A stretch of 64,000 nt of DNA from Saprospiraceae bacterium (GTDB lineage Bacteria; Bacteroidota; Bacteroidia; Chitinophagales; Saprospiraceae), in contig JADJYQ010000005.1 of NCBI GenBank assembly GCA_016719615.1, forward strand, positions 707,766 to 771,765. Direction: 5' to 3'. Under the pieces are notes generated by a model. The model saw only the letters and a list, made by a program, of their open reading frames with translations. It was not told where the DNA came from and searched no databases. Position 1 is the stretch's first letter. Each line of letters begins with the position of its first letter. The translations under genes and the position numbers were made by a program. Shown in pieces: positions 1 through 9,161 of this stretch.

Positions 1-2
1 AG

Positions 3-2660
3 TCTGCATTGATTAAAGCGGCTGTTATGAATACCGCTACAGACATTGGAACCCTGGGACCCGATTACCAATTTGGATTCGGGGTGATCAATGCCTATAG
101 AGCTTTTAAACTCATAGAAAGCAAACGCTATCAAAAAATGAAAATCGCGCAAGGGCAAAAATTGGAATACAAAATAAATATTCCTGCGAATACAGCACTT
201 GCTAAAATTATGATTTACTGGCCGGAAAAAGAAGCCTCTTTATTAGCTTCTAAAGCGCTTATAAACGATTTGGATTGCATCGTAACAGATCCAAGTGGTA
301 CGCAAATAAAACCCTGGGTATTGGATCCTAGCCCCAATGCAGCTACTTTGGCTGCAGGTGCATCCAAAGGAACCGACACCTTAAATAATTTTGAACAGGT
401 AGAAATCCTAGCACCGACTTCTGGTGAGTATATTCTTAAAATCGATGGCAAATTTATTCCATCCAACGAAGTAGATCTTTTTATCCTTTATGAGTTTGAA
501 GATCGCGAATTGCGATTGACTTACCCCATAGGTGGAGAGCAATTTAATATTACTGAATCCAGCCAAATTCATTTTACAGCCTATGGTTCAGACAGTATTT
601 ATATTTCACTATCTACCAATGGTGGAATCCATTGGTCTGAAATAGATAGGAAAGCAGCAGGGGCAAGGTTGAGTAATTTTGTGATCCCCAATAATGTTTC
701 AAGCGATTCTTGTTTGATACATATTCGTCAAGGTCTTCATACGGTACAAAGTGATTTTTTCACAATTACCAGCGGTGTTCAGGGATTTCAAGTAAGCAAG
801 TATTGTCCAAATGAACTGGAACTTAGTTGGAATAGATCTGCTAAGGATAGTTTTTTAATCTACCAATTGGGAGAAAAATATATGGAGCCTGCCGGCATCA
901 GTTCAGCAACAACTCTTACACTACCAAATAACAATCCAAGAGCCAAAAAGTGGTTTTCAATTTCCGGATATGAAGGCACAGCACTGAGTAGAAGGGAATT
1001 GGCCATAGCAAGTCCTGACACCCTGATCGGTTGCAATATTCATACAGATTTGGGTCTTGACATTTCGGCGAATACAACTTCAAGCTATTACACCTGCGAT
1101 GAAGCTTATGTTTCGCCGGTATTCAAAATTATCAATAGAAGTACCACCCCAATTGATGAATTTACCATTTATGCGCAATCAGACAATGGCCTTGTTTCCG
1201 AAACATATGCATTAAGTATTGCTCCATACGATACTTTGGAGCTAAAATTTGAAAAGGGAATTTTCGTAACCGGCACGCAGCAAAAAGTGATCATAGCGTG
1301 GGTCGAACACTTCGGCGATCAAAACCCCTACAACGATACTTTGGATGTGACTGTTGATTTGATTCAGCTCCCGGAAAAAACAGGCAGCTATCCTATGGTA
1401 GAAGAATTTGTTGCAAGCAGCTTCCCTTCAAATTGGTTGCTCCAAAATCCTCTAGATAATTCTACTTGGAATACCGTACGCGCCCAAAACAGAAAGGGAA
1501 TTTTAGACAATGTTTTGTTGTTTGACAATCCGAATCAGGTATACAGAAATCAACCCATTGTCATTACATCGAAAATAGCTGATTTATCTACAGCAGTAGA
1601 ACCCTATTTATATTTGGATTTTGCACATCATTCTTTTTCAACCAGTATTTATCAGGATAGTTTCCGGATCGTGGTTAAAGAAGTTTGCGGAACTACACAT
1701 CTCGAGAAGGAATGTTTATCAGGTCGCTCATTGGAAATTAAAACACATGAAGCGACGCCCACGATGAACTGGACTCCAGTAGATACTTCCTGGTATTGGC
1801 TGGCTTACGATCTTTCTGAATTTAAGGGTAAAAAAGTAGTGGTAGAGTTCCAGATTTTAAGAGGTCATAACAATCGCACGGCCATTGATAAAGTAGAGAT
1901 CCGGGAGAAATATCCTGAAACAGGAACCGCCGATTTTACTTTGGATCCTAATCCAGGATGTTATAGTAAACAAATTCGTTTAACTCCAACAAGCGATCTC
2001 CAGAACCCTAGATATTACTTTGATGCAGGTTTAGGCGGAAACCCGCGCTATCTTGATGGTCCTGGACCACATCAAACGAGGTACACCCTTCAGGGAGATA
2101 AAAGAATTGCCATGCACGTAAAATCTGATCTGTCCAATGATGCGATCACGATTAAAAGACTTTCATTGGCAAATGCAGTTTCAATCAATTATACCTGGTC
2201 TATTGTTTCCGGAAGAACCGTGCAGTTTAAAAACAATTCCAGCAATGGAGAAACTTATTTATGGACTTTTGGCGACGGACAAACTTCTACCGAATTCAAC
2301 CCGGTCCATACCTATGATTCTGCCAAAATTTATAAGGTAAAACTCACCATCACCAATCCCTGTGGAACTTATAATCGAACTATTGAGGTCGATCTGACCA
2401 TCACCGGAACAAATGATCCGAAAGCAAAAAACGGGGTGGATGTTTATCCGAATCCTACCACAGATTTGCTTACCATTAGTTCGGCATCGCCCCTGGAAAC
2501 CATTGCCATCATGGACTTAAACGGAAAACTGATACATGAACTAACAAACGTTCGTTCGTATGAAAAAACAATTTCCCTGGCGGGATGGACAGCAGGATTT
2601 TATCAACTAACAATTGTTAACAAAAAAGGAACAACCAGGACCAATTTTCAGAAAATGTAA
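3..2660 (+). CDS. Secreted subtilisin-like serine protease, 3' part (PKD and T9SS sorting domain)
   Basis: The reading frame is already open at the window edge, so the 5' end with the catalytic Asp and His and probably the Ser is missing. The first residues (SALIKAAVMNTATD, then GFGVINAYRA) match the end of the S8 subtilase domain, just after the catalytic Ser in family members. A beta-sandwich-rich middle follows. A PKD-like domain lies near residues 725-798 (motif WTFGDGQTS), and a typical T9SS type A sorting domain covers about the last 75 residues (VYPNPTTD start, GWTAGFYQLTI end). The protein is therefore probably exported by Sec and T9SS and attached to or released from the cell surface. 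Family membership is clear; the substrate is unknown. The next gene lies more than 800 bp away on the other strand. Confidence 0.85.
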   Translation, partial: SALIKAAVMNTATDIGTLGPDYQFGFGVINAYRAFKLIESKRYQKMKIAQGQKLEYKINIPANTALAKIMIYWPEKEASLLASKALINDLDCIVTDPSGTQIKPWVLDPSPNAATLAAGASKGTDTLNNFEQVEILAPTSGEYILKIDGKFIPSNEVDLFILYEFEDRELRLTYPIGGEQFNITESSQIHFTAYGSDSIYISLSTNGGIHWSEIDRKAAGARLSNFVIPNNVSSDSCLIHIRQGLHTVQSDFFTITSGVQGFQVSKYCPNELELSWNRSAKDSFLIYQLGEKYMEPAGISSATTLTLPNNNPRAKKWFSISGYEGTALSRRELAIASPDTLIGCNIHTDLGLDISANTTSSYYTCDEAYVSPVFKIINRSTTPIDEFTIYAQSDNGLVSETYALSIAPYDTLELKFEKGIFVTGTQQKVIIAWVEHFGDQNPYNDTLDVTVDLIQLPEKTGSYPMVEEFVASSFPSNWLLQNPLDNSTWNTVRAQNRKGILDNVLLFDNPNQVYRNQPIVITSKIADLSTAVEPYLYLDFAHHSFSTSIYQDSFRIVVKEVCGTTHLEKECLSGRSLEIKTHEATPTMNWTPVDTSWYWLAYDLSEFKGKKVVVEFQILRGHNNRTAIDKVEIREKYPETGTADFTLDPNPGCYSKQIRLTPTSDLQNPRYYFDAGLGGNPRYLDGPGPHQTRYTLQGDKRIAMHVKSDLSNDAITIKRLSLANAVSINYTWSIVSGRTVQFKNNSSNGETYLWTFGDGQTSTEFNPVHTYDSAKIYKVKLTITNPCGTYNRTIEVDLTITGTNDPKAKNGVDVYPNPTTDLLTISSASPLETIAIMDLNGKLIHELTNVRSYEKTISLAGWTAGFYQLTIVNKKGTTRTNFQKM

Positions 2661-2770
2661 TTTATACCGCATGCTTTTTCGGAAAAATGCTGCGTTATCA
2701 AATGCAGCTGTAAATTACTTATGGAAGAACATTCGTTAGGTACATCGATAACTTAAGCGCTTAATTCCTT

Positions 2771-3347
2771 AGTGGTCCTTAGTGCCTTAGTGCCTTCGTG
2801 GCAATAAAAGGATGAATAGTATTACCGACTATTAATAAATATCAATTAAAATGAAGATCCCGAAAAAACGAGGCCACAAAGTCACGAAGACACAAAGGAC
2901 CACGAAGTGGAAAAACTTAGTGGTCCTTTGTGCCTTTGCGTCTTCGTGGCAAAAAAAAGATGAATAGTATTACCGACTATTAATAAATATCAATTAAAAT
3001 GAAGATCCCGAAAAAAGCGAGGCCACAAAGTCACGAAGACACGAAGTACCACGAAGTGGAAAAACTTAGTGGTCCTTTGTGCCTTTGCGCCTTCGTGGCA
3101 ATAAAATGATGAATAGTATGTCCGAACATTAATAAATATCAATTAAAATGAAGATCCCGAAAAAAGCGAGGCCACAAAGTCACGAAGACACAAAGTACCA
3201 CGAAGTGGAAAAACTTAGTGGTCCTTTGTGCCTTTGCGTCTTCGTGGCAAAAAAAAGATGAATAGTATTACCGACTATTAGTAAATATCAATTAAAATGA
3301 AGATCCCGAAAAAAGCGAGGCCACAAAGTCACGAAGTACCACGAAGA
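2771..3347. repeat. Tandem array of ~149-bp palindromic repeat units
   Basis: Three full units and one partial unit begin at 2811, 2959, 3108 and 3257 (anchor GATGAATAGT), giving periods of 148, 149 and 149 bp. A half unit precedes them. Each unit has a near-constant AT-rich part (AATAAATATCAATTAAAATG) followed by an imperfect inverted repeat with arms of about 31 bp. The hairpins lie at about 2873-2950, 3022-3099 and 3171-3248 (left arm GCCACAAAGTCACGAAGACA, right arm ending TCTTCGTGGC). Units differ by scattered substitutions in the arms. There are no spacers, so this is not CRISPR. Nothing else is visible between 2661 and 3474. Confidence 0.9.
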
Positions 3348-3474
3348 GTAGTGATTTTGGGTGTATAGATGAAAGAATAGAGTTGATGGATTATGGATCT
3401 GGATTTGGTTTAAGAAGCTAAAAACATCGCCTGAAGAGAATGAAAAATTTCTTTAAAAATTGAATTTCTCAAAA

Positions 3475-3825
3475 TCAAACCAAATGTAGTTTAGACTGGC
3501 GATTTAATAATTTAGCTTCGCTTTCTTTTCGATCAGGATCAGGAACGCAACAATCTACCGGACAAACTGCGGCACATTGCGGTTCTTCGTGAAAACCTTT
3601 ACATTCCGTGCATTTATCGGGTACGATATAATAATATTCGTTGCTTACGGGTTTTAATTTATCATCCGCATTTACCTGAGTGCCGTCTTCCAATTTATAT
3701 AGACCGCTTAATTTCGTTCCATCAGCCATGGCCCATTCAATTCCACCTTCGTAAATGGCATTATTCGGACATTCCGGTTCGCATGCCCCGCAATTGATAC
3801 ACTCTTCTGTAATAATTATCGCCAT
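3475..3825 (-). CDS. 4Fe-4S dicluster ferredoxin
   Basis: A small cytoplasmic electron carrier of 116 residues. The N-terminal cluster motif is CINCGACEPECP (residues 11-22). The second is CTECKG, spaced from CAAVCPVDCC nearer the C-terminus, as in ferredoxins with a long insert between the two cluster motifs (YfhL/Fdx-type, common in Bacteroidota). The insert contains an acidic, tyrosine-rich stretch. The ATG at 3825 is the first Met and lies directly before the first cluster motif. It stands alone, convergent with the repeat array and about 100 bp downstream of the FG-GAP gene end. The redox partner cannot be told from context. Confidence 0.93.
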   Translation of the reverse strand: MAIIITEECINCGACEPECPNNAIYEGGIEWAMADGTKLSGLYKLEDGTQVNADDKLKPVSNEYYYIVPDKCTECKGFHEEPQCAAVCPVDCCVPDPDRKESEAKLLNRQSKLHLV

Positions 3826-3922
3826 TCTGAAGGTCTTAAAATTGAATCCTTGTTTTCAAACTACAATGGAGTAACAAGAGCAGATTTAGATTGTTTAATG
3901 TAATTTAAAATCTTTGCCAATC

Positions 3923-5521
3923 CTATTTTATAAGAAATGACTGAAGCACTTGATTATTATTGGCAGCAATGATCATATGTTTATTTTTTCCTCTTACAAT
4001 GCGCATTTCTCTAAGATCGTGTTGCAATTTTAATCCTGACATGGCATTTAATACAGGTACCCATTGCCCTTGAGGAGTATTGATAAAAATTTGTCCAACA
4101 TTTGCGTCATTACGTGCGGTTTCAACTTCTCTGTTGTAATAATTTCCGGCGATTAGTAAATCAGAAATTCCATCCTGATTAAAATCATAAAAAGCCATAC
4201 TTTGTAAAGTAGAAAGTTGAGCTTCTTTGGGCAAAGGCGAAACTTCAAAGCCATTACTCCCTTTGTTATAAAGAATGAGACTCCTGAATTCAGTTGCAAT
4301 TTTTTTGGTAGTGCCATCCATTTTTCCTTCCAGAATTTCTTCAAGAGAGGCTTTCGCAAATTGATCATAAGTTTTGAACTTATCTGAAATAAAGGGCATT
4401 TGTTCAGAAGAACATTGTCTGCCTCTTACGGGATAAAGTTTGCCCTCTTTGCTTTTGGATGCCAGGTAAGTATCCCAGCTTCCATTTTTATCAAAATCAT
4501 TGATGTACAAATGAAAAGGTTTTTCTTTGCTCGCTTTAAATTTTGCATTTAAACCCAAATTTCCAAGCACTAAATCTTTTTTACCATCATTGTTTACATC
4601 TACCGGGATCACAATATTCCACCAACCAAACAGACTGTCAGTTTTTAATTCTTTGGTAACTTCTGTGAACTTGTTTACATCATTTCTAAAAATGCGCACT
4701 GTTGACCATTCGCCCACAACTACTAAATCTGCATCCAAATCCAGATCCATATCAAAGAAACATGCACTGGTCACACATTCAAAGGGTTCAGCCATTTCCG
4801 GGCACCATTCTTTTGTTTGATCTTTAAATATTCCTTTATCATTGATCAGCAAAGCACTTCTTTCAGAAAGTCCGTATTTGCCTGGAACTAATCTGCCTCC
4901 AAGAAATAAATCCAGATCGCCGTCACCATCAATATCGGCTGCCTCCGCTGTGCTTTTACTAAATAATAGTTTAGGTATATTTTGTGATGCATCTGTGAAG
5001 TTGGCTTTGCCGTCATTCAGATAAAGGTGGTCTGCAAATAAAGGAGATCCTTCCGGAAATTCATTGCTACCGCTAACGGTATAGATATCTATATCTCCGT
5101 CATTGTCCGCGTCAAAAAACGTAACATCCAATACTTCTTGTGAAGCATATTTATTCCAGGGTTGAGATGGAGATTTTACAAATTGATCATCGCTGCTCTG
5201 GAGGAGGAGTTGACATGCAGTGCCTGAAGAACCACTTAAAAATACATCATCAAGCCCATCATTATTCAAATCTCCGCTTTCAAGTGCCGGGCCAAGAGTC
5301 GATTGTTTATAGGGAATTAAAACTTCTTTTTTGTAGTCATCGTATTTATTTTCTTGATGGCTAATTTTATCAAAGCATTTGGGAGTTATTTCTTCGGTAA
5401 GTATGAAAGGCACTCTTTGAAGCAGTTGTTCTGCGATTGTGGAAGTGGCCTCTTCTTCTTTTATTTTAAAACGGAATTGACTTTTACATTTTTTAATTGC
5501 AATGTTTTTCCGGATGGCCAT
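3923..5521 (-). CDS. FG-GAP/VCBS repeat protein, C-terminal half (downstream of frameshift)
   Basis: This frame carries further FG-GAP/VCBS calcium-binding propeller repeats (for example DLNNDGLDDVFL, DADNDGDIDIY, DIDGDGDLDLFLGG, DVNNDGKKDLVLGN). It starts with the linker that normally follows the ASPIC-UnbV domain in the ~1,100-residue CRTAC1-like proteins of Bacteroidota (HQENKYDDY, then LGPALESGDLNNDG). It is almost certainly the second half of the upstream product (5461-7284) in the -1 frame. The ATG at 5521 would give residues from the wrong frame until about 5464, and there is no export signal, so independent translation is unlikely. Together the two parts give about 1,120 residues, the usual family length. 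Confidence 0.8.
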   Translation of the reverse strand: MAIRKNIAIKKCKSQFRFKIKEEEATSTIAEQLLQRVPFILTEEITPKCFDKISHQENKYDDYKKEVLIPYKQSTLGPALESGDLNNDGLDDVFLSGSSGTACQLLLQSSDDQFVKSPSQPWNKYASQEVLDVTFFDADNDGDIDIYTVSGSNEFPEGSPLFADHLYLNDGKANFTDASQNIPKLLFSKSTAEAADIDGDGDLDLFLGGRLVPGKYGLSERSALLINDKGIFKDQTKEWCPEMAEPFECVTSACFFDMDLDLDADLVVVGEWSTVRIFRNDVNKFTEVTKELKTDSLFGWWNIVIPVDVNNDGKKDLVLGNLGLNAKFKASKEKPFHLYINDFDKNGSWDTYLASKSKEGKLYPVRGRQCSSEQMPFISDKFKTYDQFAKASLEEILEGKMDGTTKKIATEFRSLILYNKGSNGFEVSPLPKEAQLSTLQSMAFYDFNQDGISDLLIAGNYYNREVETARNDANVGQIFINTPQGQWVPVLNAMSGLKLQHDLREMRIVRGKNKHMIIAANNNQVLQSFLIK

Positions 5522-7284
5522 CTAACGATAAGTGAATCTACATTTTCAATTTTGTCTAATCCAAAAGTCAGTATAGGTTCGGAACAAGACATATAACCTC
5601 TGGTATTGTAGAGCTCAGCTATTTGCATTTTGTTTTCTCCGTAATAAATTAATGCACGTGCACCAAATGACTTGTGATTTTTTTGTTTACTTTCCAATTG
5701 AAGGCGCAAAAAATTTCCTGTTTTATGATCTGTTGCGAGGTTCTTATAAATGAATGCATCCTGATTCATATTGTTTACGATCAAATCTACATCCCCATCA
5801 TTATCCAGATCTCCATACGAGGCACCTTGTGAAAAAGACTTATCTTCCAATCCCCATTTAGCTGACATATTATCGAAGTGTAATAAGCCATCATTGCGAT
5901 ACATATAATTTGAAAGAGGCATGGAAGGTCCTTTTTCTATAATTTCCAGATTGGAAGTTTTTTTATTTTTAAACGCATCAAAAGCATAACTGATAAAATC
6001 CCGGTTTCGAATGTCGCGAAGGATTCCATTGGTGATATACAAATCCTTGAATCCATCGAGATCAAAATCAGAAAATAATACACTCCAGGACCAATCTGTT
6101 TTTGCAACCCCTGCCATCAATCCAATTTCACTGAATAAGCCATTGCCTTGGTTGAGTTGCAAAGTATTAAACATGTATTGAAAATTATGTCCGCTGTTTG
6201 CAAATTTCCAGAATGTTTCGGGACTCATGGCAGACATATTTGTTTTGTTGCGATAATGATCTTCCGGAGTCATATCTGCAACAAAAATGTCAAGCCAGCC
6301 ATCATTATTAATGTCAGCTGCGTCTGCACCCATGCTGAAATTACTGATGTGTTTCATCGCCAATGTCGAAACATTTTGGAAAGTACCGTTTCCATTATTT
6401 ACATATAAAAAATCTCCATAATCATAATCGTTGGCGATATAAATATCAGGATAACCATCATTGAAAAAATCGCCGATGGTTACACTTAAGCCGAATGCAA
6501 AATTTTGCACTCCTGCAGCTTCTGTTACATTTATAAATTTACCGTTTCCTTCATTGCGGTAGAGATGATCTGAGTACTGATAGTCAGGAATCCCCTTGCT
6601 CATGATGGGGTTTCTGGTTTCATTGTGATTGGGCGGCTGGTTAACGACATATACATCCAGATCGCCATCGAGATCATAATCAAAAAATGCTGCATGAATT
6701 GAAAATCCGGGATCGTCCAATCCAAATTCTTTGGCGCGTTCTGTAAAAGTGTTGTTTTGATTATTGATGTAAAGTTTATTGCGTCTTTTTTCGGGATCCA
6801 GAAACATATGGCAACATACATAGATGTCATCGTATCCATCGCTGTTGACATCTGCAATAGCTACGCCGGCGGTCCATTCATTTCCGCCTTCAATGCCAGC
6901 GGCTTTCGAAATGTCTTCAAATTTAAATTGGCCTTTGTTTAAATATAATTTTTCGGCATTCTGATTGGAAACAAAAAACACATCTTGTAATCCATCATTG
7001 TTTACATCGAGAATTGCTGTTCCAGCACCTGTATAAAAGCCGTCATAAATGAGCACATTTTCTTCTTCTGTTTCCTTCAATTGATTGTTAAATTGAATAC
7101 CGGTTTGATCACTTGCCAATTTTTCAAATTTCATTTCAGATGAATCTGATGTTTGCTTTTGATCCTGATTGCAGGAACTAAAAAATCCTAAAAACAAAGT
7201 AAAAATCAACATTAATAAGATTCGCGTAGAAAAATTATTGAAATCCTGCTTTTTGAAAATGTAAGTATTAAATAGATTCATCAT
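5461..7284 (-). CDS. FG-GAP/VCBS repeat and ASPIC-UnbV (CRTAC1-like) lipoprotein, N-terminal half
   Basis: A lipoprotein signal (hydrophobic stretch, then lipobox FFSSC near residue 38) is followed by many FG-GAP/VCBS repeats with Ca-binding DxNxDGxxD motifs (DVNNDGLQDVFF, DVNSDGYDDIYV, DLDNDGDVDLIVNN). The ASPIC/UnbV domain sits at about residues 530-600 (GARALIYYG, RGYMS, VRWPSGKTLQL). The frame ends at TAA (5461-5463) right where homologues continue. The continuation is in the -1 frame (3923-5521), joined at the heptamer T-TTA-AAA. Start could be the ATG at 7284 or at 7281. The protein is expected on the outer membrane, possibly surface exposed; the ligand is unknown. Confidence 0.85.
   Translation of the reverse strand: MMNLFNTYIFKKQDFNNFSTRILLMLIFTLFLGFFSSCNQDQKQTSDSSEMKFEKLASDQTGIQFNNQLKETEEENVLIYDGFYTGAGTAILDVNNDGLQDVFFVSNQNAEKLYLNKGQFKFEDISKAAGIEGGNEWTAGVAIADVNSDGYDDIYVCCHMFLDPEKRRNKLYINNQNNTFTERAKEFGLDDPGFSIHAAFFDYDLDGDLDVYVVNQPPNHNETRNPIMSKGIPDYQYSDHLYRNEGNGKFINVTEAAGVQNFAFGLSVTIGDFFNDGYPDIYIANDYDYGDFLYVNNGNGTFQNVSTLAMKHISNFSMGADAADINNDGWLDIFVADMTPEDHYRNKTNMSAMSPETFWKFANSGHNFQYMFNTLQLNQGNGLFSEIGLMAGVAKTDWSWSVLFSDFDLDGFKDLYITNGILRDIRNRDFISYAFDAFKNKKTSNLEIIEKGPSMPLSNYMYRNDGLLHFDNMSAKWGLEDKSFSQGASYGDLDNDGDVDLIVNNMNQDAFIYKNLATDHKTGNFLRLQLESKQKNHKSFGARALIYYGENKMQIAELYNTRGYMSCSEPILTFGLDKIENVDSLIVRWPSGKTLQLKNVKVNSVLK
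5464..5470 (-). other. Candidate -1 ribosomal slippery heptamer (T TTA AAA) directly before a stop
   Basis: On the minus strand the zero frame reads GTT TTA AAA TAA. A -1 slip of both tRNAs on T-TTA-AAA gives TTT AAA and then ATA AAA GAA, which enters the C-terminal frame and yields VLK-IKEEE, matching the family layout. Heptamers of the X-XXY-YYZ type are established -1 frameshift sites. A missing A in the A4 run would look identical, so this may also be a mutation or a sequence error. Confidence 0.4.
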
Positions 7285-7328
7285 ATATCGAATTTTAATG
7301 CGGCAATTTGGTGTGCTATTAAAGCTTG

Positions 7329-7336
7329 CAAAGATA
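7329..7336 (-). promoter_or_regulatory. Bacteroidota -7 promoter box (TATCTTTG)
   Basis: TATCTTTG on the minus strand fits the TAnnTTTG consensus, about 45 bp upstream of the FG-GAP lipoprotein start. No clear -33 TTTG was found at the right spacing. Confidence 0.4.
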
Positions 7337-7495
7337 AGGATAAATGTGGTACTGCACTTTTGATGAAATTTATTAACAAGTTATCTAACAGCTTTATTGA
7401 TCTAAGTGAAATCACTCAAAAACTCATATTGCTGAACAATAAAAAAACTGATCACTGTTTGGATTGTCAGAAATCAGATAAATGGAGCAGTACTA

Positions 7496-9040
7496 TTAAA
7501 GTGGAATATTGCCATGTTTTTTGCGTGGTAAATTATCCACTTTGGATTCCAGGCTTGCAAATGCTTTGATCAGTTTAATACGCGTCTCTGCGGGTTCGAT
7601 CACATCATCGATAAAACCTCTTGCCGAAGCGTGGTATGGATTTGCAAATTTGGATGCATATTCATTTTCTTTCTCCAATTGTGTTTTGGACGGATGATCA
7701 GAAGATTCAATTTCTTTTTTGAAAATAATTTCGCTGGCTCCTTTTGCTCCCATGACAGCTATCTCTGCTGTGGGCCATGCGAAATTAAAGTCGGCTCCAA
7801 TGTGTTTGCTGTTCATTACATCATAAGCCCCGCCATAAGCCTTGCGGGTTATTACTGTAATTCGTGGCACTGTTGCTTCACTGAAAGCATACAATAATTT
7901 TGCGCCATTACTGATGACCCCATTCCATTCCTGATCCGTACCCGGAAGAAAGCCGGGTACATCTTCAAGTACGAGAATTGGAATATTGAAGCAATCGCAG
8001 AAGCGAACAAACCGGGCAGCTTTTCGCGAAGCGTTTACATCAAGACATCCTGCAAGATTCATGGGTTGATTTCCTACAATACCAATACTTCGGCCCGCCA
8101 ATCTGGCAAATCCAACAACGATATTTTCTGCAAAATCTTCCTGGATTTCAAAGAAACTTTGCGGATCCACGCATTGATTTATAAGCGAAATGATATCGTA
8201 AGGTTGTGATGCAAGTTCCGGGATTATTTGCGAAAGCTCCGGTCTGGTTTCGTCGCCATATTCATAGGGTAAATGCATGGGCGCTTCTTCGCAATTTTGG
8301 GGCAGATAAGAAAGTAATTTTCGAATTTTCAAAATGCATTCTTTATCGTTTTCAGCCGTGAGTTGCGTGACCCCTGATTTGGTAGCATGTGTATGTGCCC
8401 CTCCCAGTTCCTCGGCACTTACTTCCTGATTGGTAACGGTTTTTACAACATTCGGCCCCGTTACAAACATATAACTGCTATGTTCAACCATGATGATAAA
8501 ATCGGTAATAGCAGGGGAGTACACGGCGCCACCGGCACACGGACCCATGATAGCAGAAATTTGTGGTATAACTCCGGAGGCTCTCACATTCCGGTAAAAA
8601 ATATCTGCATATCCTGCCAGTGATCGAACGCCTTCCTGAATCCTTGCCCCTCCGGAATCATTTAAGCCAATTACGGGAGCTCCATTTCGCAAAGCCATGT
8701 CCATGAGTTTGCAAATCTTTTCGGCATGAGTTTCAGATAAGGAACCGCCAAAAACAGTAAAATCCTGGGCATAGATATAAATCAACCGGCCATCAACACT
8801 TCCATAACCCGTTACAACCCCATCGCCATAGAACATTTGTTCCTGCATTCCAAAATCAGAAGTTCGGTGCGTAACGAGCATGCCCATTTCTTCAAAACTT
8901 CCCCGATCACAAAGTAATTCAATGCGTTCTCTGGCAGTGAGTTTCTTTTTACTGTGTTGAGATTCGATTCTGGCCTGGCCCCCGCCTTCCAGCGCTTTGG
9001 CTTTCATAGCGCGCAGTTTGTTGATTTTATCTGTATGCAT
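7496..9040 (-). CDS. pccB: Propionyl-CoA carboxylase carboxyltransferase (beta) subunit
   Basis: Transfers the carboxyl group from carboxybiotin to propionyl-CoA, giving methylmalonyl-CoA. The 514 residues match the usual PccB length. Visible signatures: KKLTARERIELL and DRGSFEE near the N-terminus, the acyl-CoA site GGARIQEGV, the oxyanion-type glycines GPCAGGAVYSPA, and the biotin-side motif VEDVPGFLPGTDQE with RKAYGGAYDVMNSK. Met at 9040 is chosen over an upstream in-frame Met at 9124 because the 28 extra residues do not look like the family. A TACCTTTG box ends only 4 bases upstream of this ATG. Partner subunits (biotin carboxylase, biotin carrier) lie at 31-34 kb. Confidence 0.95.
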   Translation of the reverse strand: MHTDKINKLRAMKAKALEGGGQARIESQHSKKKLTARERIELLCDRGSFEEMGMLVTHRTSDFGMQEQMFYGDGVVTGYGSVDGRLIYIYAQDFTVFGGSLSETHAEKICKLMDMALRNGAPVIGLNDSGGARIQEGVRSLAGYADIFYRNVRASGVIPQISAIMGPCAGGAVYSPAITDFIIMVEHSSYMFVTGPNVVKTVTNQEVSAEELGGAHTHATKSGVTQLTAENDKECILKIRKLLSYLPQNCEEAPMHLPYEYGDETRPELSQIIPELASQPYDIISLINQCVDPQSFFEIQEDFAENIVVGFARLAGRSIGIVGNQPMNLAGCLDVNASRKAARFVRFCDCFNIPILVLEDVPGFLPGTDQEWNGVISNGAKLLYAFSEATVPRITVITRKAYGGAYDVMNSKHIGADFNFAWPTAEIAVMGAKGASEIIFKKEIESSDHPSKTQLEKENEYASKFANPYHASARGFIDDVIEPAETRIKLIKAFASLESKVDNLPRKKHGNIPL

Positions 9041-9044
9041 TGCA

Positions 9045-9052
9045 CAAAGGTA
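9045..9052 (-). promoter_or_regulatory. -7 box TACCTTTG immediately before the pccB start
   Basis: Matches TAnnTTTG on the minus strand. Only TGCA separates it from the ATG at 9040, so transcription from it would start at or within a few bases of the start codon (leaderless or nearly so). Confidence 0.4.
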
Positions 9053-9134
9053 GACATCAATCGTGCAAGCAGGGTTGAGAAATAGAGCCTGAATTTGAAG
9101 AGACTCGCAAAAAGCAAAATTCAAATTGTGCTGC

Positions 9135-9142
9135 TACATTTG
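9135..9142 (+). promoter_or_regulatory. -7 box TACATTTG upstream of the first lipoprotein-adhesin cassette
   Basis: TAnnTTTG match 20 bp upstream of the ATG at 9162, in the divergent region with pccB. No -33 element is obvious at standard spacing. Confidence 0.4.
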
Positions 9143-9161
9143 CAGTTTGAATGAAAAAATA

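Noticed and set aside
2771..3347. CRISPR array
   Set aside because: Units are ~149 bp with no unique spacers and the whole unit is conserved; no cas genes are nearby.
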